In this document: one piece after another, positions 1 through 11,244 of the stretch | How positions within the stretch are numbered: position 1 is the stretch's first letter | Layout: each line of letters starts with the position of its first letter | From: Fremontodendron californicum | Lineage: Eukaryota > Streptophyta > Magnoliopsida > Malvales > Malvaceae | Assembly (NCBI GenBank): GCA_030761205.1 | Contig: JAULJL010000011.1 | Location: forward strand, 11,832,501 to 11,896,500 | DNA: 64,000 nucleotides | Direction of reading: 5' to 3' | The notes under the pieces: model-generated | Databases searched by the model: none | The model's input: only the letters and a program-made list of their open reading frames with translations | What the model was told of the DNA's origin: nothing | Program-made: the position numbers and the translations under genes

Positions 1-589
1 ATTTAATGTTGATTATTTTTTATTTTGCAGAGTTTATGTGATGTTGTAAGTATTGTGGTTCCAAAAGTTGAGCATAGGTTCTGTGCCAGACATTGGTTTG
101 CACAAGCAATTCTGGATGTGCATTAAAGTAACAATAGAGTCTGATTTAGGAAAAGAGCAAAGGAACTTGGTGACATGAAGGGAACAACATTGGTGAATAT
201 GCTAAGAAAAAATCCAAGACATTGAAGTAAGGCATTTTTTAGCACTAGATGTTTATATGATGTGGTAGATAATGACAACTGAGGCATTTAATGCTAGGAT
301 TATTCATGCTAGACATATTTATATAATTTCAATGTTTTAGGAAATTAGGCATTATGTTATGCAAAGAATTATGGATAACAAGAGTGCTCGTGTTAAATGG
401 ACAAAACTAGTTTGTTCCAAAATTTGTGGGAAGGTGGAAGAGAATAAAGAACTCAGTGGTTTTTGTCATGTTGCATGGAATGATGCAGAGGGACACAAAG
501 TGTAGTGTCATAGAGATATAATTATGGTTGACATTAATGGAAAGGAGTGCACATGTAGGTATTAGGATCTTACTAGCATACCCTACCCA
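1..589 (+). pseudogene. MULE (MuDR-type) transposase, upstream part, decayed
   Basis: A polypyrimidine-rich intron end with acceptor CAG at 28-30 is followed by MuDR-family coding sequence: a stretch reading VEHRFCARHWFAQ (about 70-110), then EAFNARI and RHYVMQRIMDNK (about 280-385), then the start of a SWIM zinc finger with CTCRY near 550-562. In this family these come from the end of the transposase core and the SWIM domain. The reading is broken by several in-frame stops, for example TAA after DVH near 124 and a TAG inside the SWIM motif at the expected Trp, so it is a dead copy. It stops at 589 where a CACTA element is inserted and resumes at 9270. Frame and motifs are seen directly; the family call is from recognition. 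Confidence 0.8.
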
Positions 590-599
590 CACTACAGCA

Positions 600-1030
600 A
601 ATTGGTCTTTTAGCGGTATTTTTTTTTTATAGAATAGGGGCGTTTATAAACGCCGCTAAAATCAAGAAGGCGTTCCAAAAAAACACCGATAAAAATCGAG
701 CCGTCATATTTAGCGGCGTTTATAGTCACAAACGCCGCTAATTTAAGCGGTGTTTATAGTCACAAACGCCGCTAATTTTAGCGGCGTTTTTAGGTTCATT
801 AACGGCTTTTATAAACGCCCCAATAGAATACTCGAAAATTTTATTACATGGGCATTTAGTGGCGTTTGTGATTAAAAAACGCCGCTAAAAGTCAGGCATT
901 AGCAATGTTTGTAATCTGCAAACGCCACTAATTCCTGACTTTTAGCGGCGTTTATTTTCTTAAAACGCCGCTACCTGTTGCAAGAATGTTATGTATTTAG
1001 CCGCGTTTTTTTATGAAACGCCGCTAAATA
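600..1030. repeat. Left subterminal repeat array of the CACTA element
   Basis: More than ten copies of a motif close to AGCGGCGTTTATA or its reverse complement AAACGCCGCTAA occur in about 430 bp, often as head-to-head pairs separated by a short spacer such as TAGTCAC, so that each pair could fold as a hairpin. In En/Spm elements the subterminal repeats bind the TNPA-type protein and are needed for excision; that role here is inferred from position. The CpG-rich motif contrasts with the AT-rich surroundings. Confidence 0.85.
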
Positions 1031-1454
1031 TGGAGAATATTTTTAAAAAAATACTATTTATTTCCTTTAAAAAATTATATTTATAAAAAATACATGTATT
1101 TCTATTTACCGAACTATCGAACAATACACAAACAACACAAATTATAAAAAAGAAATAATATAAAGATATATTTAATAAAAAATAATATCCGTACAACGAA
1201 TGTATTAATTAACACATCAAATTCACCTACAACTTAAAAAATTACAAGTTATAAATGTTAAAAGGTGGAGGACAGCCGTAAATTACATTTTCTCCGCAGC
1301 AAGTTGTTATCATGAGCCCTACTACAAAAAAATTAGAATACGTAATTAATATATAAGTTATTAAGTTATAAAAGTAAGATAATTAACAACGAAAATATTA
1401 TATTACCTGAGATGGAGGATTCTGTGAAGTCGTTGAGCCTGCTGAAAGCTTTTG

Positions 1455-3140
1455 CTACACTAAATTCATCAACGACTGAAACTGTGTCTGCAGCTCCTGA
1501 TATCTTCGTTGCTCTTCTTCTTTCTCATCTTGTCTCTCTACTTGTCTGTCTGCAATAATCTTTGCTATCTCTGCTTGTCTCTCTGCTTCTTTCCTTGCCA
1601 TCTCTGCTTGCCTCTCTGCTTCTTTCTCCTCAAAACGTTTATGCATATTTTGCATTTCTTCTCTCAGCATCTGAACTTCATATTCACTGGAGTTTTGTGA
1701 AGAAGAAGCAGTAAACCGCTGAGAACCAAGTCCATAGTAGCTAGATGGTGTCGAACCCATTCCGACACCTCGAACCCGTCCATGTCGTTCTTTCCCAGCT
1801 ACTTCAATGAATATTTCATTCTCGACATCTTGCATATTCACTGATGAGCCATCCGATGCTCTGACTTGATACTCAGCAATTTTATCCCGAGCTTTCTCCT
1901 ATAAAACAATAAAGTTAATAAAATTTTATATAATATATTTGTAAATAAAAACAAGTTTGAACAAAAAATACCATAATATCCTGAGTTTCGACGTTCAAAT
2001 AGGATCCATCCTTCTTAGTATGAGTTAACTGAAACAATTCAACTCGTACTATTTTTTCCCCTCGCTCAAGTTCCTACAAAATAGTAATAATTAATACTAA
2101 ATTGTATTAAAACAATTGAGAACAAATAATTATATTATATATTATGTACTTCACTAATGTACTTAATAGTAATATAATAATATTTTATTATAGAAAACGT
2201 ACTTTTTCATTAGCGATTCTGGCAAAGCTTTTTGATCCACTGGTGTGATTGCATTTCTGTTGTTTTCGACTGTTTACCCCTATCTTTTCTCATTCCTGTA
2301 AATTGCAGACCAACATTAATAATATAAACATATTTCATACAATTGTATTAAATAAAGTTGTATCAATTAATGAAACAAATAAATTAAAAATGATACCTTT
2401 CCTTTTGTTGAAAACCAGAAGTGAACCAATTTCTCATACTGCCACGGAATCACAGCACGCGGTACATTTCGTAATATGACAACAGGATCAGTATTTAGAT
2501 CGAAATACTTTTTCTTCAAGTCATGCTTATAGTCTTTCCATTTTTTCCCCAACAACTTCATAACAAATGATGTCGGAATCTGCAAAAAAAAAAAAAAAAA
2601 TCTCGACTAAAAAGGAAAAGTTGTACAAAGTTAGTTTCAATGATAAACAAAATTCTAAAATTGAAATACTAATTTAAAAGGCTTATACCTCAATAAACTT
2701 TAACATCTCGACCTTCTCAGTATTCGGCATGTCATGCCATGAATCATAATGAATTGGACACTTCATCCCATTTCGGGCAATCAGGCCAAGAAAGCTAGCC
2801 AATAGTTGTGCTTCCGGACCAATTGGCTGCTGCTCATTATTTGCTGTGACAACAATACGCTCTTCAGGAGGTAGTTCCCATATCTCCTTTAATGTCGTAT
2901 TGTCCAGCATTATCAACTATACAAAAGAAATTATTTATATTAGCAGTTGTCCAACTTTGTGTAATTTTAACACCTCTGTAACACGATACCTGTATTCAAG
3001 TTCCTATGAACTACAGTTTCTGCAACCATAGAGGTAGTAGGCATCTCTGAAGGCGTCACTCCAGTGTCGCCCTCATGAGTAGCACCTACCGGTTGTGAAC
3101 TGGTCCGAATGATATTGATGTCCGTTAATCTTCTTCTCAT
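1455..3140 (-). pseudogene. TNP1/TNPA-like CACTA accessory protein (Transposase_24 type), slightly broken
   Basis: About six exons on the minus strand: 3140-2990, 2916-2689, 2580-2397, 2295-2203, 2073-1972 and 1898-1455, all with GT-AG ends. Recognisable family text includes PRAVIPWQYEKLVHFW in the third exon, SGSKSFARIANEK in the fourth and VELFQLTHTKKDGSYLN in the fifth. The last exon ends in a strongly charged coiled coil (RQAEMARKEAERQAEIAK) and stops at 1455. In the family this protein binds the subterminal repeats and works with TNP2. The junction of exons 1 and 2 as drawn does not keep frame, and exon 4 needs a one-base shift between its first and second half, so the copy appears damaged. 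The start ATG at 3140 is tentative. Confidence 0.75.
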
Positions 3141-3278
3141 AATGCTATCTGCATATATAAAAGTATAAGAATTAAATACTATAATGTAAAGAACATTAAT
3201 AATAATATTTAAAGTATAAAAGCATATTATATACACAGTATTTGTATCAAAATAACCTCACTAAATTCAGTTTTTTCA

Positions 3279-6200
3279 TCAAGCTTCGTAAATGTCTTTA
3301 TCAACATCTTCACGAACCCACTGAACATCTGTACTGATACTAGGGATATTATCATCCAAGTTTTGATCCGTAAAAGGCAAGCATTTAGTTATTTGTTCAA
3401 TATCATCTCTACATTGATCACCCATATCAAACAAGTCTCGAGGTGTGTTACAGAGTACAACATACCAACCAGCATCATTGGGATCTTCGGAATAAAAGAC
3501 TTGTTTGACTTGAGATGAAAAAACATAAGGTTCGTCAATCAGTTGTTGTCCGGTGTGAATTAATCTAGAGAAATTCACCATAGTAAATCCGAACTAATCT
3601 TTTTTAACACCTCTACTAGTATTCACATCAGGCCAATCACATCGAAATAACACGACCTTCCATTTTCCATAATAATCCAACTAAATAATATCATTTAGAA
3701 TTCCATAATAATCAACATCCCCCTCCACAGGATTACTATCCCTAGCACTAGCATAGCTTGTTGTTGAAGAAGAAACAACAACTCCACAATTTTGTGTTCT
3801 CCTAAATCTTTCACGGGATTTAGTATGAAATCTAAATCCATTAATGATGTAAGCACTATATCTTTTCACTATTCTATTCAGTCCATGTGAAAGACACTTA
3901 ATTTCTTGGCTAACATCTCTTCCACACCAAACCTATTACAAGAAACGTAAAGGCAAACACTTAACTTTATTTATATATTAAAGAATAGATTGATCGTAAT
4001 AAAATGACAAAAAGTTGTGTTACTTACAACTTCTCCTAACCATTCGTGGAAATTTTCCGTAAATAACTTATCAAGCTCGCGAAGTTGTGTTCTTCGAGAA
4101 CGTAAACAGCCTCTCAAGTAATTTCTATACTCACTATCATAAAAAATACTCATTTTAAGTGAGAAAGAAAAAAAAAATTAATTGTTTGTTAAATTAAAAA
4201 TTATACTGAAACTTACGTGCGTAATGATTCAAATGGAAAAGCACATATCGATGCGCTTGTGCCCAAGATTTATCATCTAGCTCAACAACTTCAACTTTGT
4301 CGATTGGTTGTCCAAAACTTTCAAATAAGTATGTCTCGGCTAAGTTGTTATGTGTGAGCCCATCATTTCTCCCCGGTCTATTAAATCTTGTTTCAACATC
4401 TTCCAAATATCTTGCGCAAAATGTTATACACTCCTCCGCTAAATATCCTTCAACAATTGAACCTTCTGGATAGCGTTTGTTCCGACAATAAGATTTTAAC
4501 TTTCCTAAAAACCTAAAACAAAATACATAACAATCTAATGTGTAATTAAATGTTATATTTAAGATAAAAGTATAATAAGCTAATTAGCAAAGTTTACCTC
4601 TCTAATGGGTACATCCATCGATAAAAAACTGGTCCGCCGACTTTTGCTTCATAAGGAAGATGGATAACCAAATGCACCATTATAGTGAAGAATGATGGAG
4701 GAAAAATCTTCTCTAAGTGGCATAAAGTTAGAGCCGCTCGATCTTTAAGTTTTTCAAGCTCTTCAACCTTGAGAACTTTGCCACAAATAGCTTTCATTAT
4801 ATTACTAAGTTCAATTATGGAAGAAGTCACTTGCTTTGACATAGAACAACGTAAAGTAACTGGAAGTAAGTCTTGCATCAAGATGTGGTAATCATGTGAC
4901 TTTAAGGAAGAAAGTTTTCGATCCTTCACATTCACACATCTTGATATATTTGAGGCATACTCATCCGGGACCTTCACATCTTTCAACACCGTACAGAATA
5001 CGTCCTTATCTTTTTTAGACATCCCAAAGCAAGCAGGAGGCAACAGTGATTTTCCATTAGGAAGTAATTTCGGATGAAGATCACGACGAATCCCCATGTC
5101 AACTAGGTCAAGCCGACTCTTTAAGTTGTCTTTTGATTTTCTATCCACATTAAGAATTGTCCCGATGATATTTTCACAAATATTCTTCTCTATATGCATC
5201 ACATCAAGGTTATGACACAATAAATTATGCTCTCAATAAGGTAACTAAAAGAGTACTTCTTTTTTTCCACAAATCCGCCTAATTTGGATCATCTTCTTCA
5301 TCTTCCTCCTCATCACTCTGAATATCAACATCACCTTCTAACATCTCCCTCGATCTTTTCCTTGACTGTGTGCTACTTGTTTGATTCATCTTTCCATAAG
5401 TGAAATTGATATCTTTCAACATCAAGAAGATATCCGACCTAATCGTTTTTGGAATCTAAATCTATGATCCTCATCTAACCACTGACGATGTCCCATATAA
5501 TTGAATTTTTTCCGTTATATAACCATTTCGAACATGTTTGCGCAACACAGCAAGGACAAGCATAACGACCTTTGGTGCTCCAACCAGATAGATTTGCATA
5601 AGCAGGAAAATCATTTATAGTCCATAGCAAAGCTGCACATAAATTAAAGTTTTTCTTTTTTGATGCGTCATATGTTTCAACCCCTTTAACTGCTCCAACT
5701 CTTCAATAAGAGGTTGCATATAAATGTCAATATCATTTCCTGGACCTTTTTCTCCAGGAATTATCATGGACAAGATAAAAGAGGATTGTTTCATGCAAAT
5801 CCATGGAGGCAAATTATAAGGAAACAAGACAACTGGCCAAGTACTATAAGAAGTACTCATTATTTTGAACGGATTAAAACCGTCAGAACCAAGTCCAAGC
5901 CTCACATTTTGGGGATCATTAGCAAATGATGAGAACTTATTGTCGAATGATTTCCAAGCCAAAGAATCTGCAGGATGTCTTAATAAGCCATCATTAGTCC
6001 TTTCATCATGATGCCACCTCATAGAATCAGATGTTTTTGAAGACATGAAAATTCATTGAAGTCTTGGTCTTAACGGAAAGTACCGCAAAATCTTTGCAGG
6101 CTTCTTTTTTAAATGTGTGTGACCATCGTCCTCATTCACATTTTCTTCTGTATTTCCGTCCAACCACCTAGATTTACCGCAGACATGACAAAATTGTTCA

Positions 6201-6913
6201 TTTGTTTTATCACCCCAATACAACATACAATCATTTGGAAAACTATGAAATTTCTCATATCCAAGGCCTAGATCCTTTATCATCTTCTTCGAATCCTTAC
6301 AAGACTGAGGGATTTTTGCAAAAGGAAATATTTCTTTTAAAAATTCTAATAACAGTGTCAAAGAATTTCCTGTCCACCCGCTTAAGCATTTTAAGTGAAA
6401 AAGACGGACACAGAAAGACAATCTTGAATGCTTAGATCCCTCTTAAAGTTCTTCATTCATATCATCAAGCAACTTATAAAACTTTGCCGCTTCTCCATTG
6501 GGTTCTTCATCACCAACATTAAACCCATCATTCCCTCCAGGAACTTCTGGTGATGATGTGTGAAAACTATGGTTACGCATGTTAAATGTATCTCGCAACA
6601 TGCCTTCCATGTCATCTTGTCTAATAGACTGATGTTGATTGTTAGAATTACTTGGAGGAACTCTAGAAGATGACCTAGAAGTTGTGGACTCTCCATAAAA
6701 AAACCATTGTCTGTAACCCAGGAGAAATCCTTCACAAATTAAATGTTCGAAAACTACTTCACGCATATGCCAATCAATATTAGCACACCTCGAACAAGGA
6801 CATAATATCATATTATCTTTGCTTGCATTCTGAAAAGCGAAATCCAGAAAACTATCTACTCCGAGATGGTACTCTTGACTTACTCTTGACTTTTGCATCC
6901 AATTCTTATCCAT
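3279..6913 (-). pseudogene. TNP2-type CACTA transposase, multiply broken
   Basis: The start at 6913 gives the Transpos_assoc domain (MDKNWMQKSRVSQEY, then ILCPCSRCAN). The core transposase follows at about 6421-5400 (FHSFPNDCMLYWGDK, then FCHVCGKSRW, then SSKTSDSMRWHHDERTNDG). The part at 5220-4594 carries the downstream domain usually annotated DUF4218 (MCHNLDVMHIEKNICENIIG to PVFYRWMYPLER), and 4500-3279 the DUF4216-type tail (INGFRFHTKSRERFRRTQN, then WKVVLFRCDW). Breaks seen: an in-frame TAA at 6443, an in-frame TGA at 6053 where relatives have Arg (fits CGA to TGA), frameshifts near 5640 and 5510, and a stop near 3680. Introns lie near 4590 to 4510, 4190 and 4020 to 3935. In the family the protein cuts and rejoins the element ends; this copy cannot make it whole. 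Confidence 0.9.
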
Positions 6914-8900
6914 GTCGTACGTAAGTCTAAATTATAAAATAATACATATTAGATTAAACATCATATTCGTGTTTAAGGCTTTACGTCTAAACTTGAAGTT
7001 CATTTAAGCTACAAATGGCAGACAAGATCCACAAACAATGATTTTCAAAAATAATTATTTTTGATGAATGGGGACAAAGCTTCAACATTATTGAACAATC
7101 AAGTTAGGTTTATTTCACTATCTAGATACTCTAAAATATTTGAATTGCAGCCAAGTTGTTTAAATTTGGACTATATCATAGCCAACAATTATGTTATTTG
7201 AACTCGAAAGCGAGTATCGGATATGGATATATATTCGATGCGAGTGTTTATTTTTTTAAAAAGTTTTACTACATATTTAAAACACCATGTCTTTATTTAT
7301 CCTAAGTATATATATATATATATATATATATCTCGACTTCCGTTTTAGTAGTATACAACAAAATGTGAGGTAGAAATTATTCTTCTTTAACAACACTTTC
7401 TGTTTTTTAAGATTCTTCCAATAAATAAAGCTAGGCCTAAGATGGAAAGTAACCTATAGTTCTTTAATAAAAACTAAAACAATTTAAGCTTTTCATTTCT
7501 TTAAGCAAAAGATTCTTAATCCATGGGTTTTGCTTTTCTTTTCCAAACAAGACAATTAATGCAATTTTACAAGGTCTTATACTCCTGCAATTATAATTTA
7601 ATAGACTTTAAAGTGATAAATAGAATTATATGCCTAAGCACGTTTGGGAACATAGATTAATTATTACTAATTAAGCAACAAATGTTTTAGCACTTCATAG
7701 TTTTTGCCTTTTGGGGAACAATTTTGCCTTTTTCTAACCTCTAAAGGTTCGAAATAGAGATGGAAAAATGAGATTAGAAGAACAAAAGTATTAGCCTAGT
7801 GGCCTAGTGTTCCAAAAAGATGAAACTAAAAGGGTCACTGGTTTCCCTGCAAAAAGAAAAAATTTGCATTATGGCTAAAACAGTTTCAGCCATTGAAGAA
7901 CAATGCCTCCGACATGGTTGCCATGGAAACAATGCAGCAAAAGGAACTAGAACTTACCAAGTTTGGCCGGGGAACAATGTACTTTATCCTCTTTTATTAT
8001 ACCAAAATACCCATTTTGCTATATATTATCATCTCAGTCTCCCAATTTCTTGTAGCATTGCTCATGGCCCACACAAATCCAAACAAATCGCATTGCTTTG
8101 CCATGGGAAAACCATGAGTTATAAACTTATAAGCTCCTACACTTGCAATCAATTTTAGTCAAATTCAGAGCCCCCAGCTGCCTGAAAACCTTGCAATCGA
8201 ACCACATCTAGCTAAGTGTTGCCATTTTTTAAGAGAGCCGATTTTGCTAGCTCGAACATCCCCCACAGAAAGGTTTTGGATTTAAGGCAATTTTCAGTTT
8301 TATGGATGCTTTGGAACGACATTCATAAGTAAATAAGCATGATTATTTAATGTGGTTCTGGAAATAACAAAAGTATCAAAGTAAATTGATCTATTTTCTA
8401 TCAGCATATTCTTGCATGATTTACCCATAACGTATAGCATTTACGTTAAGAAACAAACTAACTGTAATAAATAAAAATGGTGGAAAACAGAAGAGGGGGT
8501 GGGGTTGGAGCTCAAAGGATAAAAAGAAATAAGGTTTTTACCTTTGAGAAATGATCTAATTTGGGGCTTATTTGGGGAAAGGGAGTGTCGGACTCCAAAT
8601 GATATCTTCAAGTCTTTAAACGAAGCTGTCAAAGAAAAAAAAATTAAAAACATTGCTTTCCAAAACAAAAAAAAAAATTGGAAAAGCATAGTGGAAGAAG
8701 AAGAACCTGGATTTTTGGTTTTGGATTTTTGGCTAGTTTTGTTGAGAGATTCAAATAGGTCACGAGAAGCTAGGGAAGATTTGAACACAGGTTTTTGATA
8801 AAGGGGTTGGGGAAGGGGACTGTCGAATTTGGGAAAGGGGATGATGGAGAGAGAGAGAGAGATCAAATTTGGGGAAGGGGACGGGGGACAATTATAATTT
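6914..8900. other. CACTA 5' leader and promoter region without a supported gene
   Basis: This is the upstream side of the minus-strand transposase gene, so it should hold its promoter and leader. It contains a TA microsatellite at 7307-7331 and a GA run at 8850-8863. Open frames of 112 and 157 codons exist here on opposite strands, but neither shows a recognisable domain and the longer one is a Pro/Ser/Phe-rich reading of pyrimidine-rich leader DNA. No captured host gene is recognised. Confidence 0.5.
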
Positions 8901-9245
8901 GGAAGTAGCGGCATTTGTTGACAAACGCCGCTAAATTTTCATAAACATTAAGCGGTGTTTATCACTTACAAACGCCGCTATATGAATATTTTGGCAGCAT
9001 TGTCGACCACAAACGCCGCTAACACAAATTGATTTTCATCTAGCGGCGTTTATAATATTTAAATGCCGCTAATATACTTGTGAAGACGATGCATTTTACC
9101 TGATTAAAACTTTTTAGCGGCGTTTGGTTCTCTAAACGCCGCTAGTTTTCATTTTCAGCGGCGTTTATGGAAAACAAACACTGCTGTTTATAAAAACATG
9201 CAATGTGGAGGAGTTTTCTATTGAAACGCCGCTAAAAAAAAGCCA
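8901..9245. repeat. Right subterminal repeat array of the CACTA element
   Basis: Roughly ten copies of AGCGGCGTTT or AAACGCCGCT in both orientations, matching the left array and ending 24 bp from the right terminus. Some copies have C-to-T type changes (for example AAATGCCGCT near 9060), as expected of methylated CpG decay. Confidence 0.85.
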
Positions 9246-9269
9246 CTGAAAGTCAAATTTGTTGTAGTG

Positions 9270-9579
9270 CCACATGCTATATGTGTTATCTTTTTTAGGA
9301 AGGAGAAGGTTGGGAACTATGTTGCAAATGTGTACAAGAAAGAAGTTTTGCTATAGTTGTGTGTTGCCACCACTTACTGGAGATAAATTTTGGCCTGTTA
9401 CAAATTTGGGAGATATTGAGCCACCACTGCCTAGAAAGCTAATTGGAAGACCAAAAAAGAACAGACTTAGGGAGGAGGTTGAATGTAATAGAACAAATTT
9501 GTCAAGAAAATGTAGGAAAATGAGGTGTCAAATATGTTTCAAGCTATGCCACAATTCTAGGAAATGTCCAAAAAAATAA
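9270..9579 (+). pseudogene. MULE transposase, downstream part (end of SWIM domain and CCHC zinc knuckle)
   Basis: The sequence continues the frame interrupted at 589: with one CCA retained the codons read SIPYPHAICVIFF, matching the C-x-H end of a SWIM finger. About 75 bp on, near 9345, the frame shifts by one base and then continues as YSCVLPPLTGDKFWP, PLPRKLIGRPKKNR and a CCHC zinc knuckle (CQICFKLCHNSRKC, about 9528-9569), stopping at 9577-9579. This order (SWIM, basic linker, zinc knuckle) is that of plant MuDR transposases. The copy is dead: stops upstream and this frameshift. Confidence 0.85.
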
Positions 9580-9870
9580 ATAAACAGAATGTAAGTATTT
9601 GATAGCTTTAATATTTGTTCAATTAAGGGTTCTTTTTAGTTTTACTAAATTTTAATCAAAATATGCAATTGTAGTTTGACATTAATAAAGATGCAAGTCA
9701 ATTTGTAACCTAAGAACTTGTGCAGCCTAAAGTTCCTCAACAATCTGTTCCTGTGCATCTTTTCCTGAAGTTCAGGTAAAAAACAATATATTTTTATTTT
9801 AGGATTTATTTAGTAAGATGTATCATAATTTGATTTTTTTTCTCATATTTCAGGACAATGTTGATGTACC
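9580..9870 (+). other. Intron-like spacer of the MULE gene
   Basis: A good donor (GTAAGT at 9591) follows the stop of the zinc-knuckle part, and an acceptor CAG lies at 9851-9853. Between them is AT-rich sequence with no coding signal. The exon after the acceptor is cut after 17 bases by a hAT insertion at 9871. Confidence 0.45.
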
Positions 9871-10876
9871 TAGGGATGGCAAAACCAAACCGCCCGATAA
9901 ATTTCGAACCGATCTGCTCCGACTGGAGAGATTTTTTTTTTAACAATGGATGCAGAGCGGCGCGATGCATTTTATTTTATTTGAAAGACGGGGACGGAGC
10001 AGTTTCAGTATTTACCTAATCTGCCCTGCCTGTCCCGACTATTAAAATTACTATTTTATCCTTAGATATTTAATTTTTATAAGGATAATAAAGTAATTAT
10101 ACAATTAAACTTATTGTTTTTTATTCTTCCTTCTAAAACCCTAACCTAATACTTTCTCCTTTTCTCTCCAACCAACAACAGCAATCGCTTCTCCCTTCTA
10201 CCTTTTCTTCACATTGAACATTTAGGTATCACATTGAACCTTTTCTCCCTTCAAATTTTGTTTACATATTTGACAGAAGAAGGAGAATATCACTCCAGTC
10301 GGTTCAAAAATTGCAGTAAGTTTTGGATTTTACTGTATTTAATTTATTATTTACTTTTTTTTTTTGAAAAAAAAAAATTTTGATTTGATTCATTAGGTTC
10401 TAACTTTTAATCTTTTCGAGAGTTTTAGGATCTGTAAAATTAGAGTTGTTAATTTGAGTAGAAAAGAGCTATTTATCTTTTTCCCACTAGGATCTGCAAA
10501 ATTGGAGGTCAAAGTTGGACACCCAAGTTAAAATATACCGTGATGTAACTTCACTTGCTTTCTCAATTTAAAAAAAAAAAAAAAATTCTGGTTGTTATAA
10601 TATGGTGTGTGTATATAACTCCATGGATTTAACAGTCGTATCAAACAAACAAGATCCCTGTTTTCACATTGAACATTGTTTAGTATATACTTGCATAAGA
10701 GAGCTTTATTATTTAAAAAAAATAGAAATAACTAATAAATATCGGATGGGGAGAAGCGGTTATGGTATTGAAATTTCAATATCCACGATGGAGCGGGGCG
10801 GGGGAGAGTAGTCCAATGGCGAGGCAGGGGCGGATATTGCAAAATCCGCCCCCGCCCCACTCCATTGCCATCCCTA
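9871..10876. mobile_element. Non-autonomous hAT element inserted in the MULE gene
   Basis: Termini are TAGGGATGGCAA at 9871 and TTGCCATCCCTA ending at 10876, an exact 12-bp inverted repeat. The flanking octamers are GATGTACC (9863-9870) and GATGTACT (10877-10884), an 8-bp target duplication with one mismatch, diagnostic of hAT. Just inside the ends are matching G/C-rich stretches (AACCGCCCG and the GGGGCGGGGG class). No transposase is visible in its 1,006 bp, so it depends on another copy. Confidence 0.9.
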
Positions 10877-10884
10877 GATGTACT

Positions 10885-11244
10885 AATACAACATACATCA
10901 ACTATTGGACCTTATCCAAAAGAAGATCGAGACCCTCAACTAACAAAGCAGTTGTTCCTCCAAGAACAACTATGAAAGCAACTGTTCCAAAAAAACCAAC
11001 TTCCAAAGTAGCTATTCCAAAAAGAATAATTATTAAAGCAGTTGTACCAAAAATAACAAATACAAAATCAGCCTCAAGAACTAGACCGACAACTATCTTA
11101 GTAACTGTTATCCCACCACCAGCAACTATCCCAACAATTGCAAATGTCCCAGCCCCAACAAGTGTCCCACCAACAACAATTGTCCCACCACCAGCAAGTG
11201 TACCAGCACCACCACCAAGAATTGCAAAAGGGAAAGAAAGATAA
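10885..11244 (+). pseudogene. Low-complexity C-terminal tail of the MULE transposase
   Basis: Continues the exon cut by the hAT element. It encodes repeats of the type KAVVPPRTTMKATVPKK and then a Pro/Thr/Val-rich stretch (VPAPTSVPPTTIVPPPAS), ending with a basic segment and TAA at 11242. It is open from the upstream hAT sequence to this stop. A repetitive tail after the zinc knuckle is common in plant MULE proteins, but no specific function can be given. Confidence 0.5.

Larger units (their letters stand above)
590..9269 (-). mobile_element. CACTA (En/Spm) DNA transposon, full length, non-autonomous by decay
   Basis: The left end reads CACTACAGCAAAT and the right end ATTTGTTGTAGTG, the inverted termini that define CACTA elements. 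The flanking triplet CCA is present at 587-589 and again at 9270-9272, the 3-bp target duplication typical of this superfamily. Arrays of AGCGGCGTTT and its complement lie just inside both ends. Two minus-strand genes fill the body: a TNP2-type transposase (3279-6913) and a TNP1-type accessory protein (1455-3140). Length is 8,680 bp. Removing the element with one CCA rejoins the SWIM region of the flanking MULE gene in frame. Both internal genes carry breaks, so the copy can probably move only with help from another copy. Confidence 0.95.

Noticed and set aside
1509..1700. + strand frame opposite the TNP1-like coiled coil
   Set aside because: Shadow of the charged coiled-coil exon on the other strand; Leu/Cys-rich composition is an artefact of the reverse frame.
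7820..8158. 112-codon + strand frame inside the CACTA leader
   Set aside because: No recognisable domain, overlaps another frame of similar length, and lies in untranslated transposon sequence.
8441..8914. 157-codon minus-strand frame rich in Pro, Ser and Phe
   Set aside because: It is the translation of a pyrimidine-rich leader next to the subterminal repeats; no family match and biased composition.
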